Below are positions 35,316 through 46,324 of a DNA stretch of 64,000 bases, piece by piece. The notes beneath the pieces were generated by a model, which was not told the origin of the DNA, did no database searches, and saw nothing but the letters and a program-made list of their open reading frames with translations. Numbering within the stretch: position 1 is the stretch's first letter; each line of letters starts with the position of its first letter. The translations under genes were made by a program, and so were the position numbers. Source of the stretch: UBA8941 sp963780545 (GTDB lineage: Archaea; Thermoproteota; Bathyarchaeia; TCS64). The DNA is taken from NCBI GenBank assembly GCA_963780545.1, contig CAWACK010000022.1:1-64000 (forward strand). Direction: 5' to 3'.

Positions 35316-38300
35316 CTAGTTTACGGGCCTATAGGTGCAGTAAATCGCCGCCACGCTGCCTGCTTGAGCCATAGAGAAGCTAACCGAAGAGGGAAAGACC
35401 CCATACGCCGCCGAGAACCCCACCACGTTACTGCTCCCATCCCAATGCGAATGAAGAGCAGCCGAAGAACCAGCCTCACCCCAAGCCACCAGGTAATACG
35501 GCGTATCCGCCTGCAGAGCCTGAGGGTCAACGATATTGAAGGTAACATCAGGAGTGCTGCTCAACCCAGATGCATTCGGAACAACCTTCTCCTCCGTGTA
35601 GCAGACCAAGCTACCCGACGCAGAGTAGATCGCGCACCTCTCGTAGACGCCATCGTTGAACGCGTAGGCGCCGGCGGTGATGGACACCGGCGTAGCCGCC
35701 TCCGGACACGTGAACAATCCACCAGCTATGACGTTGCCGTCGAACAGACCCGAGTCGCGATCCGAGCCAAGGTCACCGAAGAGGTACTGCACCGACACAT
35801 CGACGGCAGCGCTGGCCCTGAGAGCCACTCGAGTCAGTCACGTTCGCGTAGATAGTGTACGTCCCACTCTGGGATGATGTGAAAGTGTAGGACGGCCCCG
35901 AGGAGAGGAGGTTATGGTTACCATCGTACCAGCGGACCGTGTAGGGTGAGACGCCGCCCATCGCCACCGCCGACAGCGTAACGTTGTGGCCCACCTGCAG
36001 GGCGACGGAGCCGGGGCTGACCACAACCGATAGATCAACTGGGACCCCACCCGCGCCCGCGATGGCGTCTATGAGTATCTGCCCCGCCGTATTCGGCGAA
36101 CCATCAGCGTTCTTAAGAGGGTAGCCGCTAGCGGGCGCGCTCCACTGCCACCCAGCGTAGCTCGCGTTCCACCCGTTGAGCACAGCCAGCGTGTTCTGAA
36201 GCCAAGTCACCTCATCGTAGCTCGAGTCGTATGCGCCGATCTCGCCTATTAGCATCGGCTTAACCCCAGCTACGAGGTTGTAGCGCCACTGGGTGATCAG
36301 GTAGCTCCGGATGTCGCCCTCACTCAGTATGCCCATGTTGCTCAGCATCGTGTTCCCAGCCGGAGAACGGTAGATGTGGTTGCTGTAGATGATGTTGCCG
36401 CCCGTGATCGTGTGGCGGGCCACCCAGTCGAATCCTCCGCAGTACCCGTACTGGATGACCACCGGGATCTGGCTGACGCCCCGGATCGCGGTGATGGCCT
36501 GCTGGGCGCCGCTGAACCACGTGGACTCGTCGCCGTTCGGCTCGTTGTAGAGCTCGAAGACGACGTTGGGGTATGGGCTGAGGCCGGTGGCGGTCCTGAC
36601 GCACCAGTTCGCGTAGTCGGCTGCTGTGGCGTAGGGCGCGACTCCCCAGGGGTACGGCGTCTGCCCCGTCTGGCCGCCGCCGTTCGATGCGTTGCATCCG
36701 AGGATCTGCCAGGGTACTAGGAGGACGTATACTCCGTTCTGGTTGCAGTATGATATGTAGTCGTCTACGCAGTCTCGGCATCCTCTGGTGGCGGTGTTTG
36801 GGCCGTTCCACGTGTCTTTGAGGTTCTGGTCGTACCAGTCCATGTTTATGAGGAGTCTTACGAGGTTGAAGCCGTGGGAGGCCATGTTCTCTGCGTCTGC
36901 TTGGGCCGCGGTGGCGTTCCATGTTCCGAGTGTTGTGAAGCTTCCGGTGGCGTCTACTAGGAAGTTGGGGTTGTCTACGCCGCGTAGGTGGACGACGTTG
37001 TTGTTGGTGTCGAGGATGTTTGCGCCGGAGGTGTGAAGAGGAAGCAAACCACCAACAGACGTAAAAGAAGCCGTAATCGTGTGGGTGGCCTGAACGTTGC
37101 TGAAGCTAACCGTCTGCCCAGAGGGAGTGGTGACAGTCACCGCGCCGGAGTCAACGGTTATGCTTGCGATGTGGTAGCCGGTGCTTGGTGTGATCGTGAA
37201 TGTCTGGCTGCCACCGTAGTTGACGGTGGTCGTGCCTGGGGCTATCACGCCGTTTGATCCCTGAGTCACCGTGATGGCGTAGGTGTTGACGGCGTAGGAT
37301 GCCGTAATCGTGTGGGTGGCCTGAACGTTGCTGAAGGTGTAGCTAGACACGGCTCCGACACTCGACCCATCCACAACGACGCTGGACACCGGTACCCGGT
37401 GCTTGGTGTGATCGTGAATGTCTGACTCGCCACCGTAGTTGACGGTGGTCGTGCCTGGGGCTATCACGCCGTTTGATCCCTGAGTCACCGTGATGGCGTA
37501 GGTGTTGACGGCGTAGGATGCCGTAATCGTGTGGGTGGCCTGAACGTTGCTGAAGCTAACCGTCTGCCCAGAGGGAGTGGTGACAGTCACCGCGCCGGAG
37601 TCAACGGTTATGCTTGCGATGTGGTAGCCGGTGCTTGGTGTGATCGTGAATGTCTGGCTGCCACCGTAGTTGACGGTGGTCGTGCCTGGGGCTATCACGC
37701 CGTTTGATCCCTGAGTCACCGTGATGGCGTAGGTGTTGACGGCGTAGGATGCCGTAATCGTGTGGGTGGCCTGAACGTTGCTGAAGGTGTAGCTAGACAC
37801 GGCGTCCGACACTCGACCCATCCACAACGACGCTGGACACCTGGTACCCGGTGCTTGGTGTGATCGTGAATGTCTGGCTGCCACCGTAGTTGACGGTGGT
37901 CGTGCCTGGGGCTATCACGCCGTTTGATCCCTGAGTCACCGTGATGGCGTAGGTGTTGACGGCGTAGGATGCCGTAATCGTGTGGGTGGCCTGAACGTTG
38001 CTGAAGAGTGTACCTAGAGGGAGTCCGACACGTCGACCCAGCCGACAACGACGCTGGCATCTGGTAGCCGGTGTTCGGTGTGACGTGAAGTCTGGCTGCC
38101 ACCGTAGTTGACGGTGGTCGTGCCTGGGGCTATCACGCCGTTTGATCCCTGAGTCACCGTGATGGCGTAGGTGTTGACGGCGTAGGATGCCGTAATCGTG
38201 TGGGCGGCCTGAACGTTGCTGAAGCTAACCGTCTGCCCAGAGGGAGTGGTGACAGTCACCGCGCCGGAGTCAACGGTTATGCTTGCGATGTGGTAGCCGG

Positions 38301-40754
38301 TGTTTGGTGTGACCGTGAATGTCTGGCTGCCGCCGTAGTTGACGGTGGTCGTGCCTGGGGCTATCACGCCGTTTGATCCCTGAGTCACCGTGATGGCGTA
38401 GGTGTTGATGGCGTAGGATGCCGTAATCGTGTGGGTGGCCTGAACGTTGCTGAAGGTGTAGCTAGACACGGCTCCAACACTCGACCCATCCACAACGACG
38501 CTGGACACCGGGTACCCGGTGCTTGGTGTGATCGTGAATGTCTGGCTCCACCCGTAGTTGACGGTGGTCGTGCCTGGGGCTATCACGCCGTTTGATCCCT
38601 GAGTCACCGTGATGGCGTAGGTGTTGACGGCGTAGGATGCCGTAATCGTGTGGGCTGCCTGAACGTTGCTGAAGCTAACCGTCTGCCCAGAGGGAGTGGT
38701 GACAGTCACCGCGCCGGAGTCAACGGTTATGCTTGCGATGTGGTAGCCGGTGTTCGGTGTGACGGTGAAGCTCTGGCTGCCGCCGTAGTTGACGGTGGTC
38801 GTGCCTGGGGCTATCACGCCGTTTGATCCCTGCGTCACCGTGATGGCGTAGGTGTTGATGGCGTAGGATGCCGTAATCGTGTGGGCTGCCTGAACGTTGC
38901 TGAAGTTAACCGTCTGACACCAGAGCCAGTGATGACAGTCGACCGCAGCCAGAGACAACGGTGGATGCTAGCGATGTGGTAGCCGGTGCTCGGTGTGATC
39001 GTGAATGCATTGGCTCGCCACCGTAGTTGACGGTGGTCGTGCCTGGGGCTATCACGCCGTTTGATCCCTGCGTCACCGTGATGGCGTAGGTGTTGATGGC
39101 GTAGGATGCCGTAATCGTGTGGGCTGCCTGAACGTTGCTGAAGGTGTAGCTGGAGACGACCCCAACACTCGACCCATCCACAACGACGCTGGACACCGAG
39201 TACCCGGTGCTGGGTGTGATCGTGAATGGTCTGACTCGACCCGTAGTTGACGGTGGCGCTGCCGCGGGGCTAGATGGAGCCGTTTGATCCCGCGTCACCG
39301 TGATGGTGTATTGGATTGAGGGTGAAGGATGCACGGAGATGGTGTGGTCGGCTTGCACGTTGCTGAACGTGTAACTCGAGACGGCCCCAACAGAGACTCC
39401 GTCGACAAGGACACTCGACACCTGAGTACCCGGTGCTCGGCGATATCGTGTAGACCTGATTTCCACCCTGAGTCACCTGGGTGGCGCCGAGTGGTGAGAT
39501 GGAGCCGCCAGACCCAGCTGAGGAGGTGACCGTGTATGTTGGTTTAGGTTGAATGTGGCTGTGACCATTTGTTCCCCGTCATCGATAATCGTGAGCGGGT
39601 TGTTGATCCCTGAGAGGGACCACTCCACCCGCGAAGATCCACCCCGGTCGGTGTGGCTGTACTGCACCACCGTATGTGTAGTTTGACAGGTTCGGGTTCT
39701 TAGCAGTTCCTTGGCCGGAGCTGTTCACTGTGACTTGTACAGGTTCTTGGTGAAGGTGGCCTGTTACTGTTTTTCTCGTCATCGATAGGTGAGTGGGTTG
39801 CTGGGCCGGAGGCGTCGCCGCTCCACCCATGAATGTGTAGCCGGTGGCTGGCGTGCGGTGAGTTGGACGCTTGAGCCGACGTGTAGGTGTCGCTGGGTTT
39901 CTGGCTACGCTGCCTTGACCCACGGTGCCACGGTGAGGGTGTAGTATGAGGAGGGGGTGGGCATGGCGGTTGGTGACCGGGATGACGGTTGCTGCGTTGG
40001 GGTCTGTGTGAATGTTGCCTTCAGCTCGGTGTCTCGGGTTACGCTTACCGTTATTGGGATTATCAGTGGTGTTCTCGTTGTTCGTGGTCCAGCATTGGAA
40101 CTGCCACCCCTCAGAAGCCGTCGCGTTTACAGTTACCTTGGTTCCGTTGGCGTAGGTGTGTGTTCCAGGGGTGGGGTTTGTTGATCCTGAGCCTTCGACG
40201 GTGATTGTGAGGTTATATTGAACCTCGGTGAATATCGGCTTCAGGATATGTGAAGCATCCATCACAACCGTGACGGGGTTCGTAGACTCCTTTGAGCCGT
40301 CGAGCAGCCAGTAGCCGAAGACCCAGTTGGGCTTCGGGGTAGCTTCCGCCTGGATGTTGGCGCCCTGGGTATACGTGTGGTTTCCGGCTTCGGGGTTAGT
40401 TGAGCCGGACCCCTCTGGAGCCTCGACCATTAAGGTGAAGTTTAGTGGCTTCTTGTTGCTGTTGTCTTTCGCTGCTTTGGGTTCACCCGTATTCGTTGAT
40501 GGGTGATCTGGTCCAGTGTTTATAGTCTGATTCTGTGTGCTTGTGGTGTTTGTTTTGGGCCCGCTTGGGGTTGTGCTATTGACATTTGAATTTTGCTTTG
40601 TGCTATTCCCTGTGTTGCTTAGGGTCTTGCTTTGCGTCAGGAGGCCGGTGTTTAGGACGAGGATTGTCCCACCGAGGGCCGCAGCTACCACTATGATGAC
40701 TATTGCTGAGGCCGATGTAATGGCGGCCCTTTTTCTGGCGATGGCTTTCCTCAA
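35316..40754 (-). CDS. Giant surface glycoside hydrolase (GH5-like) with tandem repeats, multiply frameshifted
   Basis: Read leftward from the ATG at 40754: a basic N-terminus and membrane helix (SASAIVIIVVAAALGGTILV) like archaeal pilin-type or anchor signals; an Asn/Thr/Ser-rich linker; two or three InlB-like repeats (GSGSTNPEAGNHTY, GSGSTNPTPGTHTYANG); about ten units of a 75-residue repeat (37060-39470); a GH5 cellulase-like domain (about 36060-37050) with the acid/base Glu in FELYNEPNGDEST and the nucleophile Glu in MLIGEIGAYDSS; a PKD-like domain; and a C-terminal beta domain to 35316. Frame changes occur near 35820, 37400, 37810, 38020-38090, 38930, 39230, 39420 and 39540-40040. Expected product is about 1,800 residues, outside the cell, acting on beta-glycans. 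Confidence 0.75.
37060..39470 (-). repeat. Tandem repeats of about 220-235 bases coding a surface beta domain
   Basis: Ten copies of the VTQGSNGVIAPGTTTVNYGG motif at spacings of about 218-237 bases. Two versions occur: one with GYHIASITVDSGAVTVTTPS and one with VSSVVVDGSSVGAVSSYTF. Several units are almost identical at the DNA level, which favours recombination and also makes assembly errors likely; most frameshifts of the gene fall here. Confidence 0.85.
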
Positions 40755-40764
40755 TAGAATGCGA

Positions 40765-41053
40765 TTTTATTGTTTCATTTATCCAAAAAAGGGGATTGTG
40801 GAGAGGTAAAAGGGATTAAAAAAATCGGATATTATCGTGTTTTTCGCATATTCGGACAATAGTGCGCGCGTTGTAGTTTAGCTTGAGGTCGAACCAGATT
40901 ATCTTGGTTTGACCAGTCTTTATGTTAATACATTAGCTTCTGGTTATAGTCGACTTTTGATTCCCAATGGATGGATGCTTCTGAAGACTGAATTCTCTAG
41001 TTGTCAGTAGCTGATGTCTCTCGAAACCGCTGCGTTCACGTGCGCGTACGCAT
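40765..41053. other. Intergenic region
   Basis: No gene seen. It contains GCGCGCG near 40863 and a TGCGCGTACGC near 41040, and probably the promoter of the surface hydrolase in the AT-rich part next to 40765. Confidence 0.35.
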
Positions 41054-42636
41054 CTAATTTCTAGTTAATCGACCGATCAGGGAGAGGATGGGCCTAGCCA
41101 CCAAGCCAAACGGCCCCAGAACCTCAACAATCGATCCCAGTTGCTCAAATCCTCCTCGTCTAAGGGCGCCGCTGAGAGGTAGAACCACTAAGTAGACTAT
41201 GAAGTAGGTCAACCCACCTGAGACCAAACGCGACCCAACCATTTAGACTCGGAACATTGACGACAAGATACGCCACAGCGAACGCTGCGAAGGCGGCTGC
41301 ATAGATCTTCGCCGTCGAACCCCAGTCGACTGTGATATCCAGTTTCCTCTTCGCCCAAAAGGTCTGGTATACCCAGCCACCCCTAGGTGCGAGCACCGTT
41401 GTGATCAGTAGACCAACCATCCCGTAGCGGGGAACTAAGACGACTGCCAAGATGATCCCAGCTAAAAAGGTACAAATGGTAGATATGAGATAAGGTCCTC
41501 GACTCACCCACACCGGATATGAGGGTATCCAGGGAGATGCCCCCCAACCCCTCCCAGGCGTAGCTTAAGATGAATATGCTGAGGTAAAGTGGAACATATG
41601 GGTAGTCACTCGCCCCATACAACAGCCGGGAGAGCGGTGAGGATACAACGATGATAGCCAACACAACGGGCAGAGTCACCATCGCCGTGTACTTCACCGA
41701 CAGCTGGTAGATTGTCTTCAGCCGCGAATCATCCATCTTGAACTTGCTGTAGAGCGGGAAGAGGGCGGTGGTATAGGGACTGTGAGGAAGGAGACGAGCA
41801 CACCGAAGTTGACGGCTGCTCCATAGTTGCCGATGAGGGCGGTAGCGACGTAGAGGACCATGACGTAGTTGTAAATCTGATTCAGGACACCGCCTAGAAG
41901 CGAGCTCATCGATAGGGGTAACCCGTAGCTGAGGAAGGTCCTAAGCATCCCCCAGTCTAAGCCCCCCTTGGAGTCTTTCTCGAACTTAATGAATATGAAG
42001 AGGAGAAGCACGCCGACCAAACCGGCGACAAACTGCGAAGTGGTGTTAGCCAACACTGCTCCGAAGGCTCCGAGGCCAACAAGCAGCAACGCTACGCTAA
42101 ACAATGTGCGCATCAGGGACCAGAAGATCTGGGTGAAGCTCATCAGCCCCATCAACTCGTACCCCACAAAGATAGCCTGAATCGTCGTGAGCAGGCCCCC
42201 GGCGCCAAGAACCGAGAGCGCTGCCGCCTTAACCAGCGGCTCGATCTCCGGCCGTCTTCAGGTAGAGGGAGGCGATGGGTCCAGCGAAGAAGAACATGAG
42301 CCCACTGATGACCAGAGAGGTGAAGACGCTGAAGACGAGCCCCGTCACGACGACGGTCTTGAGCTCGTCGCTCCGCCCCTCGTACCTATACTTGGCGCAG
42401 AACCTGGTCAGGGACGCGTTCATACCCAGGTCCTGAAAGAGCAGGGCGATGGAGACGGGGAACAGGGCGATCGTGTATTGCCCGTAGGCAGTGGAGCCGA
42501 GGAAACGCGCCATCCAGATGACGGTGACTGCGGAGATGATGGCGGTGACTACCTGCCCCACCATCAACACTAGGCTCCCCCGGGCTGAGCCACGCATCAG
42601 ATCCGAAGAGTCACTAGACAGCCCGAGACCACCCAA
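41054..42636 (-). pseudogene. Third MOP-superfamily flippase, in at least four frames
   Basis: Pieces in order: ARGSLVLMVGQVVTAIISAV from the ATG at 42636; after a shift near 42235, MRTLFSVALLLVGLGAFGAV and YGLPLSMSSLLGG; after 41760, VKYTAMVTLPVVLAIIVV; after 41500, AGIILAVVLVPRYGMVGLL; after 41230, the last helices to the stop at 41054. Joined, they make about 520 residues, the size of the intact flippases at 8937 and 46325, but it is clearly a more distant relative. A slice of a fourth member, most like this one, is at 60426. Confidence 0.8.
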
Positions 42637-42844
42637 GGACAGCGTTAAAATAAGCTAGCGTATGAGCGTGATATAGGTAGCGGCTCAAAGACGCGCAACA
42701 TCCCATCACTATATCGGTAAACACACTGTTTTCTGCCATATACTCCAAGTACTGACCGAGCAAACCTCTTTGGATACCCTAAGCGTGTGTGTTAGCACGC
42801 TTCTAAAATATATTTAGAATTATGGACTATGGGATATAATTTAA

Positions 42845-43900
42845 TCAAACCCAATCTGTGTCAGCATACTGAAAAATTAGCTTCGGTTTCTCTGTTAAAA
42901 TTTCATTGAAGATGCTTTTTTTATCCTTATATAGGATGAATCTATCGGAACGATTGTCAACAAAGCCACATTTTCTAAAAACATTAATGTAAATATGATC
43001 GCTTGGTGCTAAATAACGAATTACATTGACACCATTATCATTAAGATATTTTATACTTGAATCTAATAGTTTTTTAACTATTCCTGGATCATCATTATTC
43101 GCTAATAGATCCACAATGTAACCCTCGTTATTCTTTATTTTAATAACAACATATCCCATAATGTTATTTCCTTTTTTAACAATGAATTTCTTATAACTTC
43201 CGCTTCTAGCATCATAATATTTCCAATTCATATATTTACTGTCTTTCAATCCTACGAAATCATAATTTGTTTTAAAATAATCAAAAAATATATTAAATTC
43301 ATCGCCAAATAATTCATCCTCACTTATAGTATATTTGATATTCTTATCAATTTTAGGATCAGCTATAAAGAGACTAAAAATAGAATTATAATATGTTTAA
43401 TGAGAATAGCCAAAAAAGGTTTTAAGAAATGGTTTCTCATTATTCTGTATATACCTATTAAGATTTTTAATTAGCACGTATATTCTTTAATAACTTTATT
43501 TAACTGTAGTCTTCCGATATTGATTGCTGACTTTCTTTAGCCATACATGTGGAGTAAAACTATATGCAAAGTATTTTTGCTTTATTCTAACTCATCAACC
43601 TTCTTCATTAACAGCGTTGCGAGTCCTTCCCCCTGATACTCAGGAATAACCGCAAAATCGACACTTTGAGAGGCCAGAACATCACGGCCCCCAATCCTTA
43701 TAATTGAAAAAAGTCTATGCACACATCCAACTATTTGCCATCATGCTCAGCCACAACAATAATCTTTCCAAATGGGTTATCTCTAAATTTCCAGTTCCAG
43801 TAATCTCAACCCATTTCCACTGATATCCCAAGAAGGCCACTTCGGGAAAGCTTTGCTTAAGACTTGAATAATCTCTAATTAATCACCCATCTTTGTAGAG
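42845..43900 (-). pseudogene. Decayed GNAT acetyltransferase
   Basis: The 3' half is open from about 43390 (SIFSLFIADPKIDKN, YMNWKYYDARSGSYKKF) to LIFQYADTDWV at 42845. Upstream, pieces of the 5' half appear in other frames: LEWKFRDNPFGKIIVVAEHDG and FAVIPEYQGEGLATLLMKKV, the acetyl-CoA motif. At least four shifts are needed to restore the gene. The DNA is very AT-rich compared with neighbours, as is the copy at 44217, suggesting a foreign source for this pair. Confidence 0.7.
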
Positions 43901-44216
43901 ATCGGATCACAATTCATTTTTATCCATATACCTTCAGGATTAATAATTCGGAATAAATATTTCACACTTGGAAATTGTTTTGACACGCGCACGTACATGA
44001 TTATATGTAAGGATTTTCCGGGGACGGAGAAAATGAGCACATCTGGATTGAGGTAGCGCGCGAGCGAATCTACAGCGTGTGCGTTGGCGGGTCTTTATCC
44101 CCAACTTAACTGATATAGGCGCCCGCACACCAAGAGGGAAAAGTCTTCAGCCAATCACCGCACATGAGATTAATTTCTTGAGTTCCAACCTACAATAGAA
44201 AATAATGAGTAATAGA

Positions 44217-45306
44217 GTGAGACATTCGAATATACCAGACAGGTGAAGAAGAGGAAATCGTCCGTCTATTTCAATCAGCATTCGACGGCTGGCCGAAATT
44301 CAATCTTCAATGCTCTGCCCTCGAACACTGGAGGTGGAAGTATATCGACAACCCATTGAAATCAAACACGATAGCCCTCGCTGAATCAGAAGGCAAGATT
44401 GTTGGATGCGATTATGAATTTTTTTCAAAAATAAAATTGGGTGATAAATCACTGATATCCGGACAGGGATTAGATTTAGCTGTGGATATTAATTTTAGAG
44501 GAGGGGGATCTGGGATAGGGTAAAAGACTACAAATTAAAAAACATGAAAGAGAATGGAATTAAACTGACTTATGGTCTCTCAGGCAATCCTAAAGTGATT
44601 AAACACTTTTCTAAAAGATGGATATCTACAATTTCCCTATGAATTAATACAATATGTTAAAATTAGTGATATCAATCTTCACCTTAAAATGTCGGATACA
44701 AAATACAAAACTATTAAAGAATTGGGATATAAAACTTTAGATAAAGTAACTTCATTAAAAAATATCATCACGGCACCAAGCGATGTACAATTTGATTTTA
44801 ATATAGCTGAAATAAGTGGAGTCGATGACTCATTTGATTATTTTTGGGACAAGATTAAAAATAACTATGAGTTCATGGTTGAGCGAGATGCAAGTTATCT
44901 AAGATGGAGATATTTTGATAAAAGAGGTGGAAGCTATATAATTAAAAAGGCTAGTAGCGGAGATGAATTTTTAGGATATATCGTAATTAGAATCAATAAT
45001 TATGTGAAGGAGTATCCGTCTGGTTACATCATGGATCTGTTGACTATTCCTGGTCGTTTAGATGTAGCTTACGCATTAATTCAAGATGCGTATGATTATT
45101 TCCTGAAAAGTAATGTTAACATAACTAATTTCTTAGTCATCAAAGGACACCCATATGAAACGCTTTTATCTAATAATAATTATGTTAGACTATCAAGTTA
45201 TACACTATTGCATGGTATTCATGATATAGCGGGGGAATTAGATTCTTTTTTAAATGCGCCTGCGAGTAAATTACATTTTTCTTATGGAGATACGGATTGG
45301 ATATAA
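44217..45306 (+). pseudogene. GNAT acetyltransferase with several frameshifts
   Basis: From the GTG at 44217: IRIYQTGEEEEIVRLFQSAF, LEHWRWKYIDNPLK, then a shift in GGAGGGGGATC (about 44505) inside the acetyl-CoA motif, KDYKLKNMKENGIKLTYGL, a second shift near 44620, and an open frame of 205 codons (44689-45306) ending LHFSYGDTDWI. Correcting three single-base changes would give a 360-residue protein parallel to that at 34205. AT-rich; faces the related pseudogene at 42845. Confidence 0.75.
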
Positions 45307-45513
45307 TCGAGACACGTGCCTCACTACCTATTCTTATTCTCTAATAAAGAAAGATATACGCGCGCGCAACTGGATCCGTACAAGCGATGACTTGATCCAT
45401 CTGAACTAGCGCGTCGCGGATGTTGCTCCTCTCAACCTGATCAACCTATTTATTCTCCGAGAACTCAGGAGCCATCGGAGAACTCCTTGGGAAGGCTTAT
45501 TCTAGCTCCGATT

Positions 45514-45522
45514 CGCGCGCGC
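45514..45522. repeat. 9-base CG tract at the break of a FemAB-like gene
   Basis: CGCGCGCGC; the minus-strand frame changes from IMMFA to unrelated residues here. Confidence 0.8.
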
Positions 45523-45699
45523 AAACATCATAATTGCATGCAATTTTCCCCTTACAGATATTCCCATTGTTTTAAAAATCGTGTATTTTTCCACGAGTTT
45601 TAACCAATCCCAAGTGTGGAATATTGTGCTATATTCTGTTGATTGACAAGTTGAATCCCATAAGTATTTCTTGTTTTCATCAATTATCTGAATTTCCAT
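45523..45699 (-). pseudogene. N-terminal stub of a FemAB/GNAT-like transferase
   Basis: ATG at 45699. IQIIDENKKYLWDSTCQSTE followed by TIFHTWDWLKLVEKY is the typical opening of FemAB-like peptidyl or GNAT transferases (the FHTxxWL motif). After HAIMMFA it ends at the GC tract. About 58 residues of some 330 remain. Confidence 0.65.
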
Positions 45700-45844
45700 A
45701 GTTTAACAAAAACTAAAGAGTTTGTATAAAAATTTTCGTTATATGGTCTGTTATTATGCGCACGCAAAAATAATTTCGTTTGTTCGCATAAAATTAATAG
45801 ATTCTACCACTGTGCGCCTGGGCATATTTTAGGGATAAGGTTTA

Positions 45845-46105
45845 TTGAGTTATGCTAGCCTTGAAAGGGGAATGAGGTTCCTCAAGGCCTTCCTACTGAC
45901 GACGTGGCTCTATAGTCTGCTTGTTTGGTTGTATATCGTGGATAGGATCATTTTCAGTAGGGTTTCATTATCTGACAGGTTCATTTCGTGGATACCCTAT
46001 TTCACCTTCTTCAGGTTGGGTGTGATTTCATTCGTGTTGAGCTTCGTCTGTCTATTCATTTATCTGGTGAAGTGGGGTGTACCGGGGGAGGGTAAAAGTG
46101 TTTAA
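45845..46105 (+). CDS. Small two-helix membrane protein
   Basis: 86 residues from a TTG, or 77 from an in-frame ATG. Helices at about 13-34 (LKAFLLTTWLYSLLVWLYIV) and 57-74 (LGVISFVLSFVCLFIYLV). No family recognised. Located between GNAT/FemAB debris and the second flippase. Confidence 0.55.
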   Translation: MSYASLERGMRFLKAFLLTTWLYSLLVWLYIVDRIIFSRVSLSDRFISWIPYFTFFRLGVISFVLSFVCLFIYLVKWGVPGEGKSV

Positions 46106-46210
46106 GGTTGGATTGGGGTACGGTTTCGTAGATTCGCTACATATCTGGTGAAAAAGAGTACTTTTGGGTGTTGTTGTCAGCGGTTGTCCCCGATTTGCGA
46201 ATTCAGCGAA

Positions 46211-46249
46211 GCGCGCGCATCTCTTCAACGGCGCCTCGATCGCGCGCGC
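46211..46249. repeat. Pair of GC tracts (8 and 9 bases) in the gap before the second flippase
   Basis: GCGCGCGC at 46211-46218 and CGCGCGCGC at 46241-46249, separated by 22 bases with no recognisable coding. Confidence 0.7.
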
Positions 46250-46324
46250 TTGATGTTCATCGCTTTTAAACGCTTCGAGTGATTAGTTCTTGGAAAAGTA
46301 ACGATTTTTGGCTGGGTTTCTTGT

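Noticed and set aside
36320..36922. Arg/His/Pro-rich frame within the glycoside hydrolase
   Set aside because: Shadow of the GH5 domain, whose catalytic motifs are in the other frame.
37060..39470. Regular repeats considered as a CRISPR array or satellite
   Set aside because: The period is about 220-235 bases and an open frame of surface-domain repeats explains them; there are no spacer-like unique segments.
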